Shown here in pieces: positions 12,265-24,227 of a DNA stretch of 64,000 nucleotides; positions within the stretch are counted from its first letter, which is position 1; each line of letters starts with the position of its first letter. The translations under genes and the position numbers were made by a program. Location of the stretch: NCBI GenBank assembly GCA_963969395.1, contig OZ017797.1, positions 32,302,001 to 32,366,000 of the forward strand, written 5' to 3'. The notes beneath the pieces are model-generated. The model had not been told where the DNA came from, ran no database searches, and saw nothing but the letters and a program-made list of their open reading frames with translations. The DNA comes from Pseudoscleropodium purum (Eukaryota; Streptophyta; Bryopsida; Hypnales; Brachytheciaceae).

Positions 12265-12508
12265 ATCCTCCATTCAAAGTGGGTCCAGGGTAATTTTTGG
12301 GTTATCCGGGGATAAAAGTAAGATAAAATCCCCTATTTTAAGCCATGTGTAAGGTATGTTCGAGTTCTCCTTTACCTCATTTGGGGTCTGTGATTGCAAA
12401 TATGAATTTCAAAATTTGCAAAAATAAAATTCTGTGAAAAAAATAAAAAAATTCAGCATTATCCCCTGGGATAAATCCAGGCTGTTGGGCCCCCTTTGAA
12501 TGGAGGAT
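12265..12508. mobile_element. 244-bp MITE between TTAA sites (family B)
   Basis: TTAA at 12261-12264 and 12509-12512. Ends ATCCTCCATTCAAAG and CTTTGAATGGAGGAT form a perfect 15-bp TIR. The body shares a motif (AAATTTGCAAAxxxxGAATTCATATTTGC-like, CAGAGACCCCAAAT-like) with elements at 19396-19636, 28208-28455, 29315-29545, 32400-32610 and 33617-33846. Non-coding. Confidence 0.75.
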
Positions 12509-12512
12509 TTAA

Positions 12513-15411
12513 CGTCTTTCCTACTCCGTAATCCAAAATCTTTCATACAAAAAGGTGAAAACACCCATTCTTGTCCCCATCCCTATTCCTTCTCCACTAA
12601 AGTGCCCTTAAAGCCTCCTTCCATTTGTATGAACGTGTCCTCCAAATAGTTGAATCTTATTGGCTAATGCATTTGAGAGACACATTATGAATTGTCATTT
12701 GTCAAGAGATGATTTTTGCAGGGTTCAGATTTGGGTGCACCAACAGGACAACTCCAGTAGTCTAGAGACTTACAACTTTGAAAAATCATAAAAATTACAT
12801 ATCACATCCAAAAAATCTATTTTTTTTTAATATTCATGATTTTCACTCGCTTATACTACAAAAAATTTATTCAAGAGAATTAAAAAAACGCCTCCAAATA
12901 TGCTGAATTCTTTAATTGGACGGTCTTGGGTGTTTCTACCATAAGTTGCCTAGGCTTTCCCTAGCTTTCGTCCCTACTACTTAATTATTCCCGCAGAGTC
13001 GACTGCCTCGAAATCCGTCCAGACTACTCCAGCGAGACTCATCAGAGACTGCCGAGCGTGCACACTGTTGCTTGGCAGGAAGTTCAACAGATCACGAGGC
13101 TATTGAAAGTCAAGCTATGCTAGAAGACCTTCTCTTTTTCCATAAAATTTGGAGCAGTGTTTGGGAAGTTTTTTGAGTTGCCCTGGTAATTTTCCTCCTC
13201 TTTATAAAAGGACCGGGTTTTTTTTCCCTAGAGGCACCCGTTGCATCCTCTCCTTATCAAAATCTTCCGGTTTATTTCCTGTAGTATCAAATTCTCACCG
13301 GTCAATTTCCTTCAACTTCAAATTTATAAAGGTTGCAATACATCCTCCATATAAGTTGGAAATAATCTATTTTTTCATGGCAATTAGGTTCAAAACTATT
13401 GAAATTGTCATTTAAGTATGTATTGTTCTCACATGTCTCAAATTTATCAACTCTTCATTGATCAAAGTATTTGCAACTTGATATCAACGAGCAAGATTTC
13501 TTGGTTGATGCAATAACTTGATTCAACATAGCTTGAATGTTGATATGCAAGTTTTGCACGGATTACTTGTAAAACTTGCATATCATTGATGTTATTTGTC
13601 ATGGTGCCAAAATCCAACTTTGATATCAACCCTCAAACATCATCACTAATTGTAGTGTGGTAAGCAAGCAACTAGTAATGGTGCCAAACAACCCTAAATA
13701 TAACTAGATAACTATAACAATTCTAAGTGATAGGCACAAATAAATATCAATTTGTAATACCACAAAGAATTAGTAAAAATCTTCATTTTCCAAAAATTTA
13801 GCTCTTACAAAAAACTTAACAACTTCTTCATGATTACTCCAAAAACTATGTAATACTCTTGCTCTACCACCAAGCCACCTCTTCAATAAGAAAGATTCAA
13901 ATACTAGACAAAGCCTCAATCTTTGTATATATCTTGAAAGTCAATTTAAGAAAAAGTAGTGTCCACCTTGTCCAAGAAGATATCCACCTCTAGTAACCCG
14001 AGTATTAGCCTTGAATTCTAAATTGCAAGCGGCTAAGATCCGACAATTTCATAGAAGTGGCGGCTAAATAGCCTCCATTTATTTTTGCACTGGTAGGTTG
14101 CCAGTCCTACCAACGTTGTGTCTAGTTTTCCATCCTCCATTTTCACACTCCAACCGGTTATTTTCCCAAAGGCACCAGCTAACAATGAACTAACTGCCTG
14201 TTCTTTTTGGACATTGATTTGGAGGATGAATAGTTGCACTTCTCTCAGGCTAGACAACAATTGAAGACTCTTTGTCATTCATCAACCATAAAATGGTTGT
14301 GGCATTGTTTATGGGTTAATCCAAGAATGTCAAAATGGTCTCCATAGAAATCATTTGTTTTAATACTATGTGCATTTTTGGATGTAAAAAAAATGAAAAA
14401 ATACTTGTTAAATGTCAAACTACTATAATAGACCTTTCTTTTTCTACAAAATTTGGAGAATGAATAGTTGCACTTTTGTCCTACACAAGAAGATTTTGTA
14501 TCATTCTTTGACTAGAAAATAGCTGCCATTTTGTTTAGGGATTAAATCTCACCCTAAATTATAGCAATTAATGCAAGAGGGTTGCATGACATTTTTCCCT
14601 TTGGCATCCTTAAACATATGATTCCTACAATGAACAGAATTGTCTTATTGTAATACAGTATCTACACCAAGAATCACACAAATAAGCTCTATGGCATAAT
14701 CAATATGCTCTAGAAAATGAACAACAATTTTTGTACATTGATTAAAGACTATAAATCAAAATGACAATGGTTCCAAAAAATTTAGACCCATTGTGAATTA
14801 GTTACAAATTTTCAAAGATGCAAGGTGTAGGATGCTAAAAGTGTCATGTAGGTGATGCCAAAATGCATTGAATGCAAATGAAGAAATGACACTAGAGAGA
14901 AGTTAAAACAACATAAAATGTACCCAAAATGACCCACCTATAAGTTTGTTACCTCCATAATACTATTAATAGTATAGTGCACTATTTAAAATTCACCTTA
15001 CATTTGTCCTTATCCTGTGTACCATTTGGGATATCCTCTTCATTCAATTTCGCTTCAAAAATAGGGGTCAATTTTGATAGGGTGAAACAAATCTCAATAT
15101 TTTGTAAACTAGGGTTTTGTAGAGTAAAAGTTGACGTACTTGTTGCATTTTTTTATTTTCAAAATTTCAATGTGAGAAGTATTTAAAATTTTATTTAGGA
15201 AAATGAAGTATCATAGAAAAAAGGAGTAAACATAATTTATTTACAATAAAAGGAATGGTGGACATGGGTAAAAATTCTTTCTTAGACATTTCTATTCTTT
15301 AGTTTGCACAAATAAAAAGGATTTAGAGGAAATTCTTTTGAAGTTTCATTTTTAGCAATTTGAAAAATACAAAGTTCAATCTAGTGTGATCAATAATACA
15401 AAATAATTAGA
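12513..15411. other. Gene-poor stretch with a small GC-rich island
   Basis: Mostly AT-rich. A GC-richer island at about 12985-13110 has no long ORF or splice context I could interpret. A block around 14150-14560 shares phrases (GAATGAATAGTTGCACTT, and its reverse complement in the form AACTATTCATCCTC) with 28540-29050, indicating another diverged repeat family. No gene recognised. Confidence 0.45.
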
Positions 15412-15615
15412 ATGATTCTAAATTTCTAGAAGATTTTCCAAAAATAATGCTAATAATATCAATCATTAAACTTAAAAATTAATGCCTATACAATATTTTG
15501 AAATTTTGTAAGATTCTAAATTTTCTAAAAGATGTTCCAAAAATAATGCTCATAATATCAATCATCAAACCTGAAAAATTAATGCCTATACAATATTTTG
15601 AAATTTTGTAAGATT
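15412..15615. repeat. Two-unit tandem repeat, 100-bp period
   Basis: CAATATTTTGAAATTTTGTAAGATTC occurs at 15491 and again at 15591. The whole 100-bp unit, including CCAAAAATAATGCT and AATATCAATCAT, is repeated with few differences. Probably a recent local duplication in non-coding DNA. Confidence 0.85.
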
Positions 15616-18600
15616 CAATTTAGTCAATTTTGGCTTTCTACTCCTTCTATTTAAAAATGCATGTATAAATTTGAGAGATTTTTTTTGTTTTTCATTTTTT
15701 TATCTTAAAAAAACATATAATGTACCTTAGATTCCAATACAACTTTTTTAGAGGTGTAAAGAAGCATTATTCCTCTTTTTATAATTTTTTTCCTCCCAAA
15801 GTTGGGTTTTTGGCCTACAAGTTGATCATCCAAAATTTTTATAATCTAAAATTAAATAAAATAGTCAATATTTTCCACAAATAATTCCATGCATACAAGT
15901 CAAATTAGTCTTTAATTTTGTACTATTAAAATTAAAAATTGCAAGTACATATGTGGGTAAAAAATATCAAAGTAGAATGATTTATTGAAAACCTCCATTG
16001 TCAAAAAGTTGTTAGGCCTCAAAGGGCTAAAGGACATTATGTGTTTTCATTTGGTCAAACTTCGTTAGTTTTTGTGTTAAAATACACATTTCAAAATTCA
16101 ATATTTTTGTCATATATTTATATATATTTAAAATTTAACTATAAAATTTATAATTGCAAACTTTAAATTGAATTTTACATGATCTTATGTAAAAAAAAAA
16201 TTAAAATAGTATGAAATATTTAGCAAAAATTAATGGAGATAAACATCATGGTGTAATCAATGTATTTTTTGAACTTATACTAAGGAATTCAATAGAAAAA
16301 TTCAAAAGTGGTGTATTTTAAATTTCAAAAGCTACCTTCAAAGTTCCCAAAAATTATAATTTTAGCAACTTTGGAAAAAACAAAATGGATTAAAAAGCAA
16401 ATTATTGTAGCTACATTTTAGTAGTCAGGCTTAAATACATTTAAAACCAAAAACTATATAAAATTTGGGCTTGATGATCACCATATCCCTAGAGTTTGGT
16501 TTATCCATCACAGATTATGCTTTTTGGAATGACAACAATGCGTGATTGTATCCAATCTAATCACATTGAATTGTTTTCTTCCTAAAGTTTGGTTTGGATT
16601 TGATTGTTGTAAAAAACAAATTGTTGTCTGGATCCCAACAATCACAAACAATTTATTCAAAAATCTTGGTTTAATCACTTATTCCAATACCAATGCATAA
16701 TCCTACATTTATATTGGTGTTGTAAAATGGTCCTTCTACCATACATATAAATTTATATACTTCATGAAATATTGGATTGGGTGAGAATTTTCTTCAATTA
16801 TAAGGGGCCATAGTATTTATGCCTATATTATTTTTTAGTTTTCTAATAGCTTTATGGTTGTGTGAATAATCAAAATATATTGGAAAGGTGAGAAGTAAGA
16901 AGAAAAGAATATACAATACTAATATTTTGGGCTCCTTTCTTTTTGTGTTGCATTCAATTTTATTTTCACCTTCCTACAATATAGATATAATGATCTACTA
17001 CAATATTATTTACCTTTATATGCAAAAGATCACACCAATAAATCTAAATAAAATACAAATAAGGGTCCCTCCTCAAATATATTCATAAATGGGTATAGCA
17101 AAGGGAGTAGTGAATTACCGGCTCATTGCACCTAACTACTTTTGTGCATGCCAAAGTCGTATTGAAATTAGCTATAACTAAAACAAATATAATTGAAGCT
17201 TGTCATTGCTTGGTTGTGAGTAAAACTATCTTTTGAAAATATGCAAATGCCTCTGCCAACCCATACACCCTAAAAATCCTTGGCCATGTGGTTTGCCAAA
17301 ATAAAATAAATGAAAATGCCACCCATGCCATCCATTTGCCAAAAATCAATGGTCATCTCTTTGGGACATAGATATAAATATGGTTACATAATATAGATAT
17401 GGATATAGATTACAAAATACAAATACAACAATATATCCCATATCAATTGCATTTGAAGTTGCAATATGAAATTACAAATAGGGTGAATACATGTGGTTTT
17501 GGTTGGAAATTAGAAAAGTATGTCTTATTACTAGATGCCACATGCACAAGTACATTTAGATTGTCACATGTTAATGGAATTGTCACATGTAGTGACTATG
17601 TATTCAAAAGACAGGTACACATTTAATGACAACAAGTGTTACATCCACATGGTATTGTATAATGATTGTGACTAGGGCCAATGGTGTTGGTATGTGAGCT
17701 TTGAGCATATATATAAGTAAATATACTATAACTATTGAAGGTGCTTAGAATGTAAACATTTATAATATAGGTACCTACAATATACTTAAACCATAATTAT
17801 AGAAAGTTTTTATTATATAGATACCTATATTATAGGTTTATAGTCTTCTAGGCTCATGCTCTCATGCTCTTAAGCTTATATGATAGCAACCCTTTGACTA
17901 GAGCTACCTACTCATTAATTGGTATAATTTGGTTTCGCATTAGAACTTAGTTGTAGAAGTTGCTCAAGGTACACCATCAATGTACATGCTTTCAAAAAAT
18001 AAGACACTTAAATATCTAATCATTAAACAAATAGCATCTTAGATAGGGGGCTATAAAGCAATTGTGTATATGTACTCTTATTGTCTATTCAACAATATCA
18101 AATTGTTATTATTGGAGATTCTATAGAATGTACCCTTACTTTTATAGTCACACCCCCAAAACAATATTGTAACCACAACTTTCCCAATTTATCATTATAA
18201 TACTTTGCATTGACCATTTAATAACATAGGAAATATTCTCTAAGTAATGTTTCTAGAAATTTTGATTGAGGAATGAAATGGCAAGGATTAGTTTTTTCCT
18301 ATTATATTAGTATACTACAATATTGTCATTTTACATTCCCTACATATTTTTATATTTTCAATGAATTGTACCTTCTTGCATTCTAATGTAATAAAAATTG
18401 TGAAAGATTGCATAATTATGACTTTTTCAATGTAAAATTGGGTTGGAAAGTCATGATTTCAAAGCTTCAATGAAGGCTATTGCAACTATATAGTAAGTTC
18501 AAAGAACAACAATAGATTCCAAATGGACAAAAGTAGTCCTCTTTAGAAGTGACAATGGTAAGTTATATGTTTTTCTTGCTATAAGGGGATTTTTAAAAAT

Positions 18601-18716
18601 TGAGAATTGAGTTGACCAAAATACACTTGGAAAGGTCTTTGATTTGTAGCTCTATTGCAAAAAAAAAAAAAAATTGTAAATTCAATCATTCTAAATATAT
18701 GCAACGAACCATTTGA
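15616..18716. other. AT-rich spacer, no gene seen
   Basis: Long AT-rich tract with poly-A/T runs and only chance-length ORFs (for example 16888-17088 and 17399-17626). Their amino-acid composition is that of translated AT-rich DNA. No repeat borders were clear. Confidence 0.45.
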
Positions 18717-18900
18717 TGACAATGGGTCACCCTACCTTAAGTCTTATAGACCAAGATGGTACTCTAGATCATCTAATATAGGAGATGTGATTTTAATATA
18801 TGCAATTAGCCAAAAGAATTGACAATGGGTCACTCTAACTTAATCAATCCTTATGGATTTGAATGGCACTCTAGATCATTTAACATGGAAAATATAGACT
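18717..18900. repeat. Imperfect tandem duplication, about 105-bp period
   Basis: GACAATGGGTCAC followed by CACTCTAGATCAT or a close variant occurs from 18717 and again from 18822, both preceded by similar ATATATGCAA sequence. Non-coding. Confidence 0.65.
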
Positions 18901-19270
18901 ACATCAACATGATGGCTTGGGAATAAGATTGTTTTTCCAATCATTTAAGCATTGCAAAAAGCAATATTCATTAGAGTGATGTAGTTGTTTACATCTATGT
19001 AAATAGATGAAACATGCAAATTGTAGATGCAATTTTTATTATTGTCCCTAACATATGTCGCAAATCAATGATTTCATCTACTCTACTAAAAATGGAGAAA
19101 TATATTGCCTAATATTCCCTTTAAAAAATTGCATCACTTTTGAGGGAAATATTGCTAAAAACACACACGCCCTGCTTGGAAAGCCATCATAGTTTGAACA
19201 CGGATGTCATTATGTACGTTCATTTGTACCCTACTACGCCACAGATTACCGTCCTACTTAAACTGGCCTG

Positions 19271-19360
19271 TAAACACCATCATAATAGAGATCCCCACTA
19301 CAAACCCCCCGGTACTGTACTGTAACTTACTGTACTTCATATTGAGTGAGGTCATACGAC
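19271..19360 (+). repeat. Direct repeat, partner at 21513-21600
   Basis: AACACCATCATAATAGAGATCCCCACT through CTTCATATTGAGTGAGGTCA is repeated at 21513-21600 with small indels around a GTACTGTACTGTA run. The two lie about 2.2 kb apart in the same orientation. Confidence 0.7.
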
Positions 19361-19395
19361 CAAGCAGCCAACAGGGCCCAGTCGCAGGACGTTAA

Positions 19396-19636
19396 ACCCA
19401 GCCCACGAAGTGGGCCCAGCAGGCTGCCCAAGGGAAAAAGCTGAATTTAAAAAAATTTCCAAACATGATAAAATTTGTAAATTTCGAATTCATATTTGCT
19501 GTGAGAGACCCGAAATTAGTTGGTAGAGGTTTAGAACATACTTTAGATATGGCTCAAAATAAGGGGCTTTTTATTTTTACTTTTATCCCCAGAGAACCCA
19601 AAAATTATCATGCTAGGTCTACTTTGTGAGCAGGAT
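19396..19636. mobile_element. 241-bp MITE between TTAA and TTAG (family B)
   Basis: TTAA at 19392-19395 and TTAG at 19637-19640. The left end ACCCAGCCCACGAAGTGGG corresponds to the right end CTACTTTGTGAGCAGGAT. It shares the family B body with 12265-12508 and 33617-33846. Non-coding. Confidence 0.6.
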
Positions 19637-19867
19637 TTAGTGTCATGTGTCCCAATCTGTAGCTCTCAACCATAGACAAAATATTGATTTTGAAGTAATC
19701 CACTGATAATGATATTTCATTTTCTTTGTTTCAAAAAGAAAGAAAAGTAATTCATTCTAATATATATACAAAAGTGTATTGCAACCTAGTTGCCCTACTT
19801 TGGTAAATCAATCCTATGATAGACAAGAGGTTCCCATGATGGACTTCATTTAATTTTTCAACAAATG

Positions 19868-19888
19868 ATATATATATATATATATATA
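19868..19888. repeat. (TA)n microsatellite
   Basis: About ten uninterrupted TA units. Confidence 0.9.
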
Positions 19889-20329
19889 ACTTCCAAAATT
19901 CAATCACCTATATAAGGTTAGGATTAGATTCAATATATTACTTAAAAAAGCATCATTGCACTAATGATGTTTGTAAGTAGCTAAGGTTGGGACCCTACAA
20001 TCAATTTTACCTTAGAGGGGTTATTACTTTAGAGTAATTCTATTGTAGGTATAAAATAAAAGAGAGAAGAGAACTTTGAAGTTTAAAAGAAGTGGTCATG
20101 GGTCCATCCTTTTAGGGTGAAAATGTTCACTTAAAATGAAGAACCCTAAGCAAGACTTTGTAGCATATTTAAGCATTTGTCATGACATTTCCATCCTTTT
20201 ATTAAGTTAGGCTGTTTGTTTTGTTTGTTTGTTATGTTGAGATCTCCCAGATTGTGCGTCTCTTGTTTGTGTGTTTGGTATCGTCAAAAAGCCCTCGGCA
20301 AAGAGGGGTGCACGGGCTTGATTTTGTTT

Positions 20330-20840
20330 TGACCATGTCAATGGCACCGGGCATACTGTTGTTAGTGGTGTATGCTAAGCGTGGGTGTTGACCGATCAAG
20401 TGATTCCATATGGCCAATTTTCGGCAAAAATAGTGACTTTGTGCAGAATCTACTATCAATGCACAGGTGAGGTAGAGCACTGCAGCCGCTGGAAATTCAG
20501 TTCAGTTGCATCATTCACTAAACCTGAAGCAACTCACAACTTCTGAACAATTCCTGGTCGATTACTCGTAAGCTTATGAATCCAATTTCCACAGACGGAA
20601 ATTGCCCAGAATGTAAACAACAAGTATCCTTAAAAAAAGCGTTGCACAAACAGAAAATTGGAACACCTAAAAAGCCTGGATTATTCTGGAGTGAATGAGA
20701 TCCGAAGTTTTCCTTGCTGGAATCAGACTGGATGTGGCAAGATCTTTACTTTGGGAGGAAAATTTTGATGACGAACTCTGCCAGCAGATCAGGAGACCCA
20801 GCTTTAGTAAAGAAGGTTGACATCAAATGAATGCCTTGGA
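20330..20840. repeat. Gene-derived fragment, direct copy at 23.59-24.09 kb
   Basis: This block matches 23590-24090 in the same orientation, including AATCCAATTTCCACAGACGGAAATTGCCCAGAA. It continues after an insertion at about 21343-21395, matching 24093-24137. Its composition is genic (GC-richer, few homopolymers). The minus strand of the later copy gives a frame, MNGNTGIHLRSTFF, followed by a possible splice donor. I do not recognise the source gene. Confidence 0.75.
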
Positions 20841-21342
20841 TACCATCCTCCTATGAAATTAGATTGTTTTGTTTGTTTTGTTTGTTTGTTTGTTACGTTG
20901 AGATCTCCCAAATTGCGTGTCTCCCATTCAAGTGTTTCATATCATCGGAAAGTCAGCGAGGAGGGGTGCACAGGCTTGGTTTCGTGGTGTTCCGACCTAG
21001 GGCGTGAAAGCTATTGAATTTTGAAGTTTTTATGAATTAAATTAAATTTTTTTTCTTTTGACTGTGGCAACAGCACGGGGTACATTAGTTCTCCTACTAA
21101 ATTAGGTTGTTTGTGTGTTTTGTTTTGTTTGTTACATTGAGCTCTCTGAGAGTGTGTGTCTCTCGTTGGGGTGTTTGGTATAGTCCAAAAGCCCTTGGCA
21201 AGGAAGGTGCACAGGTTTGGTTTTGTGGTGTTCCAACCTAGGGTGTGGAAGTTATTGAATTTTGAAGTTTTTATGAATTAAAAAAATTAGAAAATATTGT
21301 TTTGTTTTGTTTTGACCATGGCAACGGCACGGGGCACACTAG
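20841..21342 (-). mobile_element. Two tandem units of a 230-bp (TTTG)n-bordered repeat
   Basis: Two similar units run from a TTTG-rich end (TTTGTTTGTTTGTTACGTTGAG) through GTGCACAGGxTTGG and TTGAATTTTGAAGTTTTTATGAATT to GGCAACxGCACGGGG. A third, partial unit is at 20209-20370. Read on the minus strand it begins near GTGCCCCGTGCCGTTGCC and ends in an AAAC-rich tail, an arrangement reminiscent of a SINE-like retroposon. The pair interrupts the duplicated fragment relative to its intact copy at 23.6-24.1 kb, so it inserted later. Confidence 0.5.
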
Positions 21343-21600
21343 CTCATAATGAATTGCTCGAAATAAACCAGAAACCGCAGGTTACACGGCAGAAAAATCC
21401 AGGTAGCCAGAACATCGAGGAAAAAATTACCCCCAACTCGCCAACACGACACCTACCCTATACATAAGGCAACGTGTCGCATGACACCTAATTTATTTTA
21501 TTTTATTCATCGGTCAACACCATCATAATAGAGATCCCCACTGCAATCAACCTGATTATGTATAGTACTATACTTCATATTGAGTGAGGTCACAAGACCC

Positions 21601-23127
21601 AACAATGAAGAGGGTCCTAATCTGCAACTAGGAACATAAGGTAGAGCTATCCATTACCGCCATTCACTTAATTTCATTAGTAAGGTAGATAGTTGTAAAA
21701 GCGACCCTTTAAAGGTTGTTGGGCTTTTTTGATGGTTTTCAAATGCTTGAAAATATTTTTCATTATTTTTCACTTGAAGAAGAATTGATGTGGAACCTTA
21801 CCCAAGTGGTTTCATATTTTTTTTGGAGCTATTATGAATTGTTATGAATTTTCAAAGAATTCTGCCATAGGTCCCTATTTGTGACTTGTAGCCCTTGCGA
21901 AACCCACTCTTAAATGGTCTAAAAAAAATATGGCTTTACCAAAAACAAGCATTGAGGCATACAAAAAGTAATAGAGAAGGTTCTTAAATGCAACCTTCAC
22001 TAAAACTTGAATGAAAGCTTGGGTTAATTAGTATTTCAAATTTTTTAGTATATGTAAGAAGGTAGTTGGCGTGCCAATTTTCATTTTGAAAAAAATTAAT
22101 GAACACCTATCCAGTTAATTAGAAATGGCCCACCAGTGGTTCTTAAAGTGACCTTTAAAAAAGTACGAACCATCCATTGGAAAACAATGAACCAACTTTT
22201 TCCCTTCTCTAACATAATCAATAGTCCATCATGTATTCATTTTTGAGACAACTAGAGGATAGTTTGAAAAAGAGGGTCAGTTTTAGACCACGCTACTATA
22301 GACCCACATTATTCCATCACCTAACTTTGAACTATTTCCAACCAAAAAACACTCAAATATGCTCTTTTAATGACAAAATTAGAGAATTTTATGACAAAGT
22401 CAAAAATTGTATGACAACCAATGATAACATGTCACTTGAATAATGGTGAATATTTAGTACTTGACTTGGTGGTTATGGATTTGGTATGGGACATTTATGA
22501 CTTTAGTCTATGGGTGGTTTAGTAATTTTAGGGCTAAATACTTCAAAAAATCATAAAAATTACAATTTTAGTCAAAAAATTATAATTCTATTTGGATTTG
22601 ATTTGAGAAACATGCTCACACATCTAAAAAATATGTGCCTCTCTCTAGATTGGCTCCAACATATTTAGATTGCAAATCAAGGTGGTAATAGATAGTTCTA
22701 CCTTAGATAGAATAATAAGGTACCACCCTCGATTGGGTTTCACTTGAAACCACAATTAGAATATGCTTGTATATTATTGAAGCAATCTACTAACAATGAA
22801 ATTTAATTTCATTTGTTTCAAAAAGAAAGAATGAAAAGTAATCCACTAACATATATATCATATATAGTGTAGGCAAAATTGTAACGTGGATGTCCACTTC
22901 TTATATTAAGGTAAACCAGTGTATTACAAACAAAAGGTTCATGATAGACATCTAAGGAATAATTTGTTAAAGTCTTGCATCAATCTATGACAACTCTCAA
23001 ATTTTCAATAAATGAAATTTATATATTTACAAAAATCCAAAAAACTTAGTCACATATACAAAAAAGCTTCTCTTAAATACTAGGCTAGGATTAGATTTAC
23101 TATATTACATTAAGGAGGGTCTTTTCA
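21601..23127. other. AT-rich repeat-bearing spacer, no gene seen
   Basis: 21650-21920 is the reverse complement of 5760-6010. The remainder is AT-rich with only short ORFs of low complexity. Confidence 0.45.
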
Positions 23128-23131
23128 TTAA

Positions 23132-23372
23132 CCCCTAAGTGCCTCAATGCCTCAAATATGGCCTTTCCAATTTGAAAGATTTTATTTTTTGACTATTATA
23201 ATCTTTTCAATGGTACGGCCAAAGGACATGTCCTTTGCCCTCTAACTTCAAGCTTGTCTCCACTACCAATCGGTACAATTAGTTTATGTGAATTCCTTTA
23301 TAAGTGATACTTTGATTGAAATAAATTGAGAAGGGTCTAGATTTTAGTGAACATGAGCTGGGCACTTAGGGG
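23132..23372. mobile_element. 241-bp MITE between TTAA sites (copy 2)
   Basis: TTAA at 23128-23131 and 23373-23376. Ends CCCCTAAGTGCC and GGCACTTAGGGG form a perfect 12-bp TIR. It has the same length and body as 6917-7157. Non-coding. Confidence 0.8.
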
Positions 23373-23589
23373 TTAATGATGATTGTGTGTAGTTTAGACT
23401 AGAATCCCTCAATCAATATTACCTTAGAGAAATTATTACTTTAGAGAGGTTCTAAACTTATTGTAGGTGTAAAATGAAAGCATAAAGAGAGAACTACTTT
23501 GAAGTTCAAAAAGAAGTGGTAACCGGGTGAAAATGTTCTCTCAAAATGAAGCACCGGAAGTAAGCACCGGAAGCAGATTAGGCACTGTT

Positions 23590-24137
23590 TCTGGAATTCC
23601 CATGTCTGCTTAGCATGGGTGTTTGACCAATCACGTGATTCCACATGCCTAATTTTGGGCAAAATATAGTGACATTGTGCAGAATCTGCTATCAATGCAC
23701 GGGTATGGTAGAGCGCTGCAGGTCGCTCGAAATTCAGTTCAGTTGCACCATCCACCAAAACCGAAGCAACTTAAAACTTCTGAACAATTCCTGATCGATC
23801 ACTCGTAAGCTTATGAATCCAATTTCCACAGACGGAAATTGCCCAGAACGTAAACCACAAGTATCCTTAAAAAAAAACGCGTTGCACAAACAGAAAATTG
23901 GAACACCAAGCAAACCTGGAATATTCTGGAATGAATGAGATGCGAAGTTTTTCTTGCTGGAATCAGACCGGATGTGGCAAGATCTTTTATTTTGGGAGGA
24001 AACTTTTGAATAGCCAACTCCGTCAGCAGATCAGAAGCCCCAGTCCTAGTGAAGAAGGTTGACCTCAAATGAATGCCTGTGTTACCATTCAAAATGAATT
24101 GCTCGAAATAAACCAGAAACCGCAGGTTACACGACAG
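23590..24137 (-). repeat. Gene-derived fragment, later direct copy
   Basis: This is the uninterrupted version of 20330-20840 plus 21343-21395. It abuts the 3' border of the CCT1 relic, so the fragment and relic may have arrived together. The minus-strand ORF at 23811-24092 (93 codons) may contain a genuine exon up to a possible donor, followed by intron-like sequence; the protein is unrecognised. Confidence 0.55.
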
Positions 24138-24227
24138 AAAAATCCTCGCGGTCGGTCGGTAGTATCGTGTCTCAGTTGGTAAATGGATTATGATGAAACG
24201 GCAAGAAAGAGGAATCCATTTGTTGGA

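Noticed and set aside
19868..19888. (TA)n run as a cruciform or origin
   Set aside because: A plain dinucleotide microsatellite with no supporting structure.
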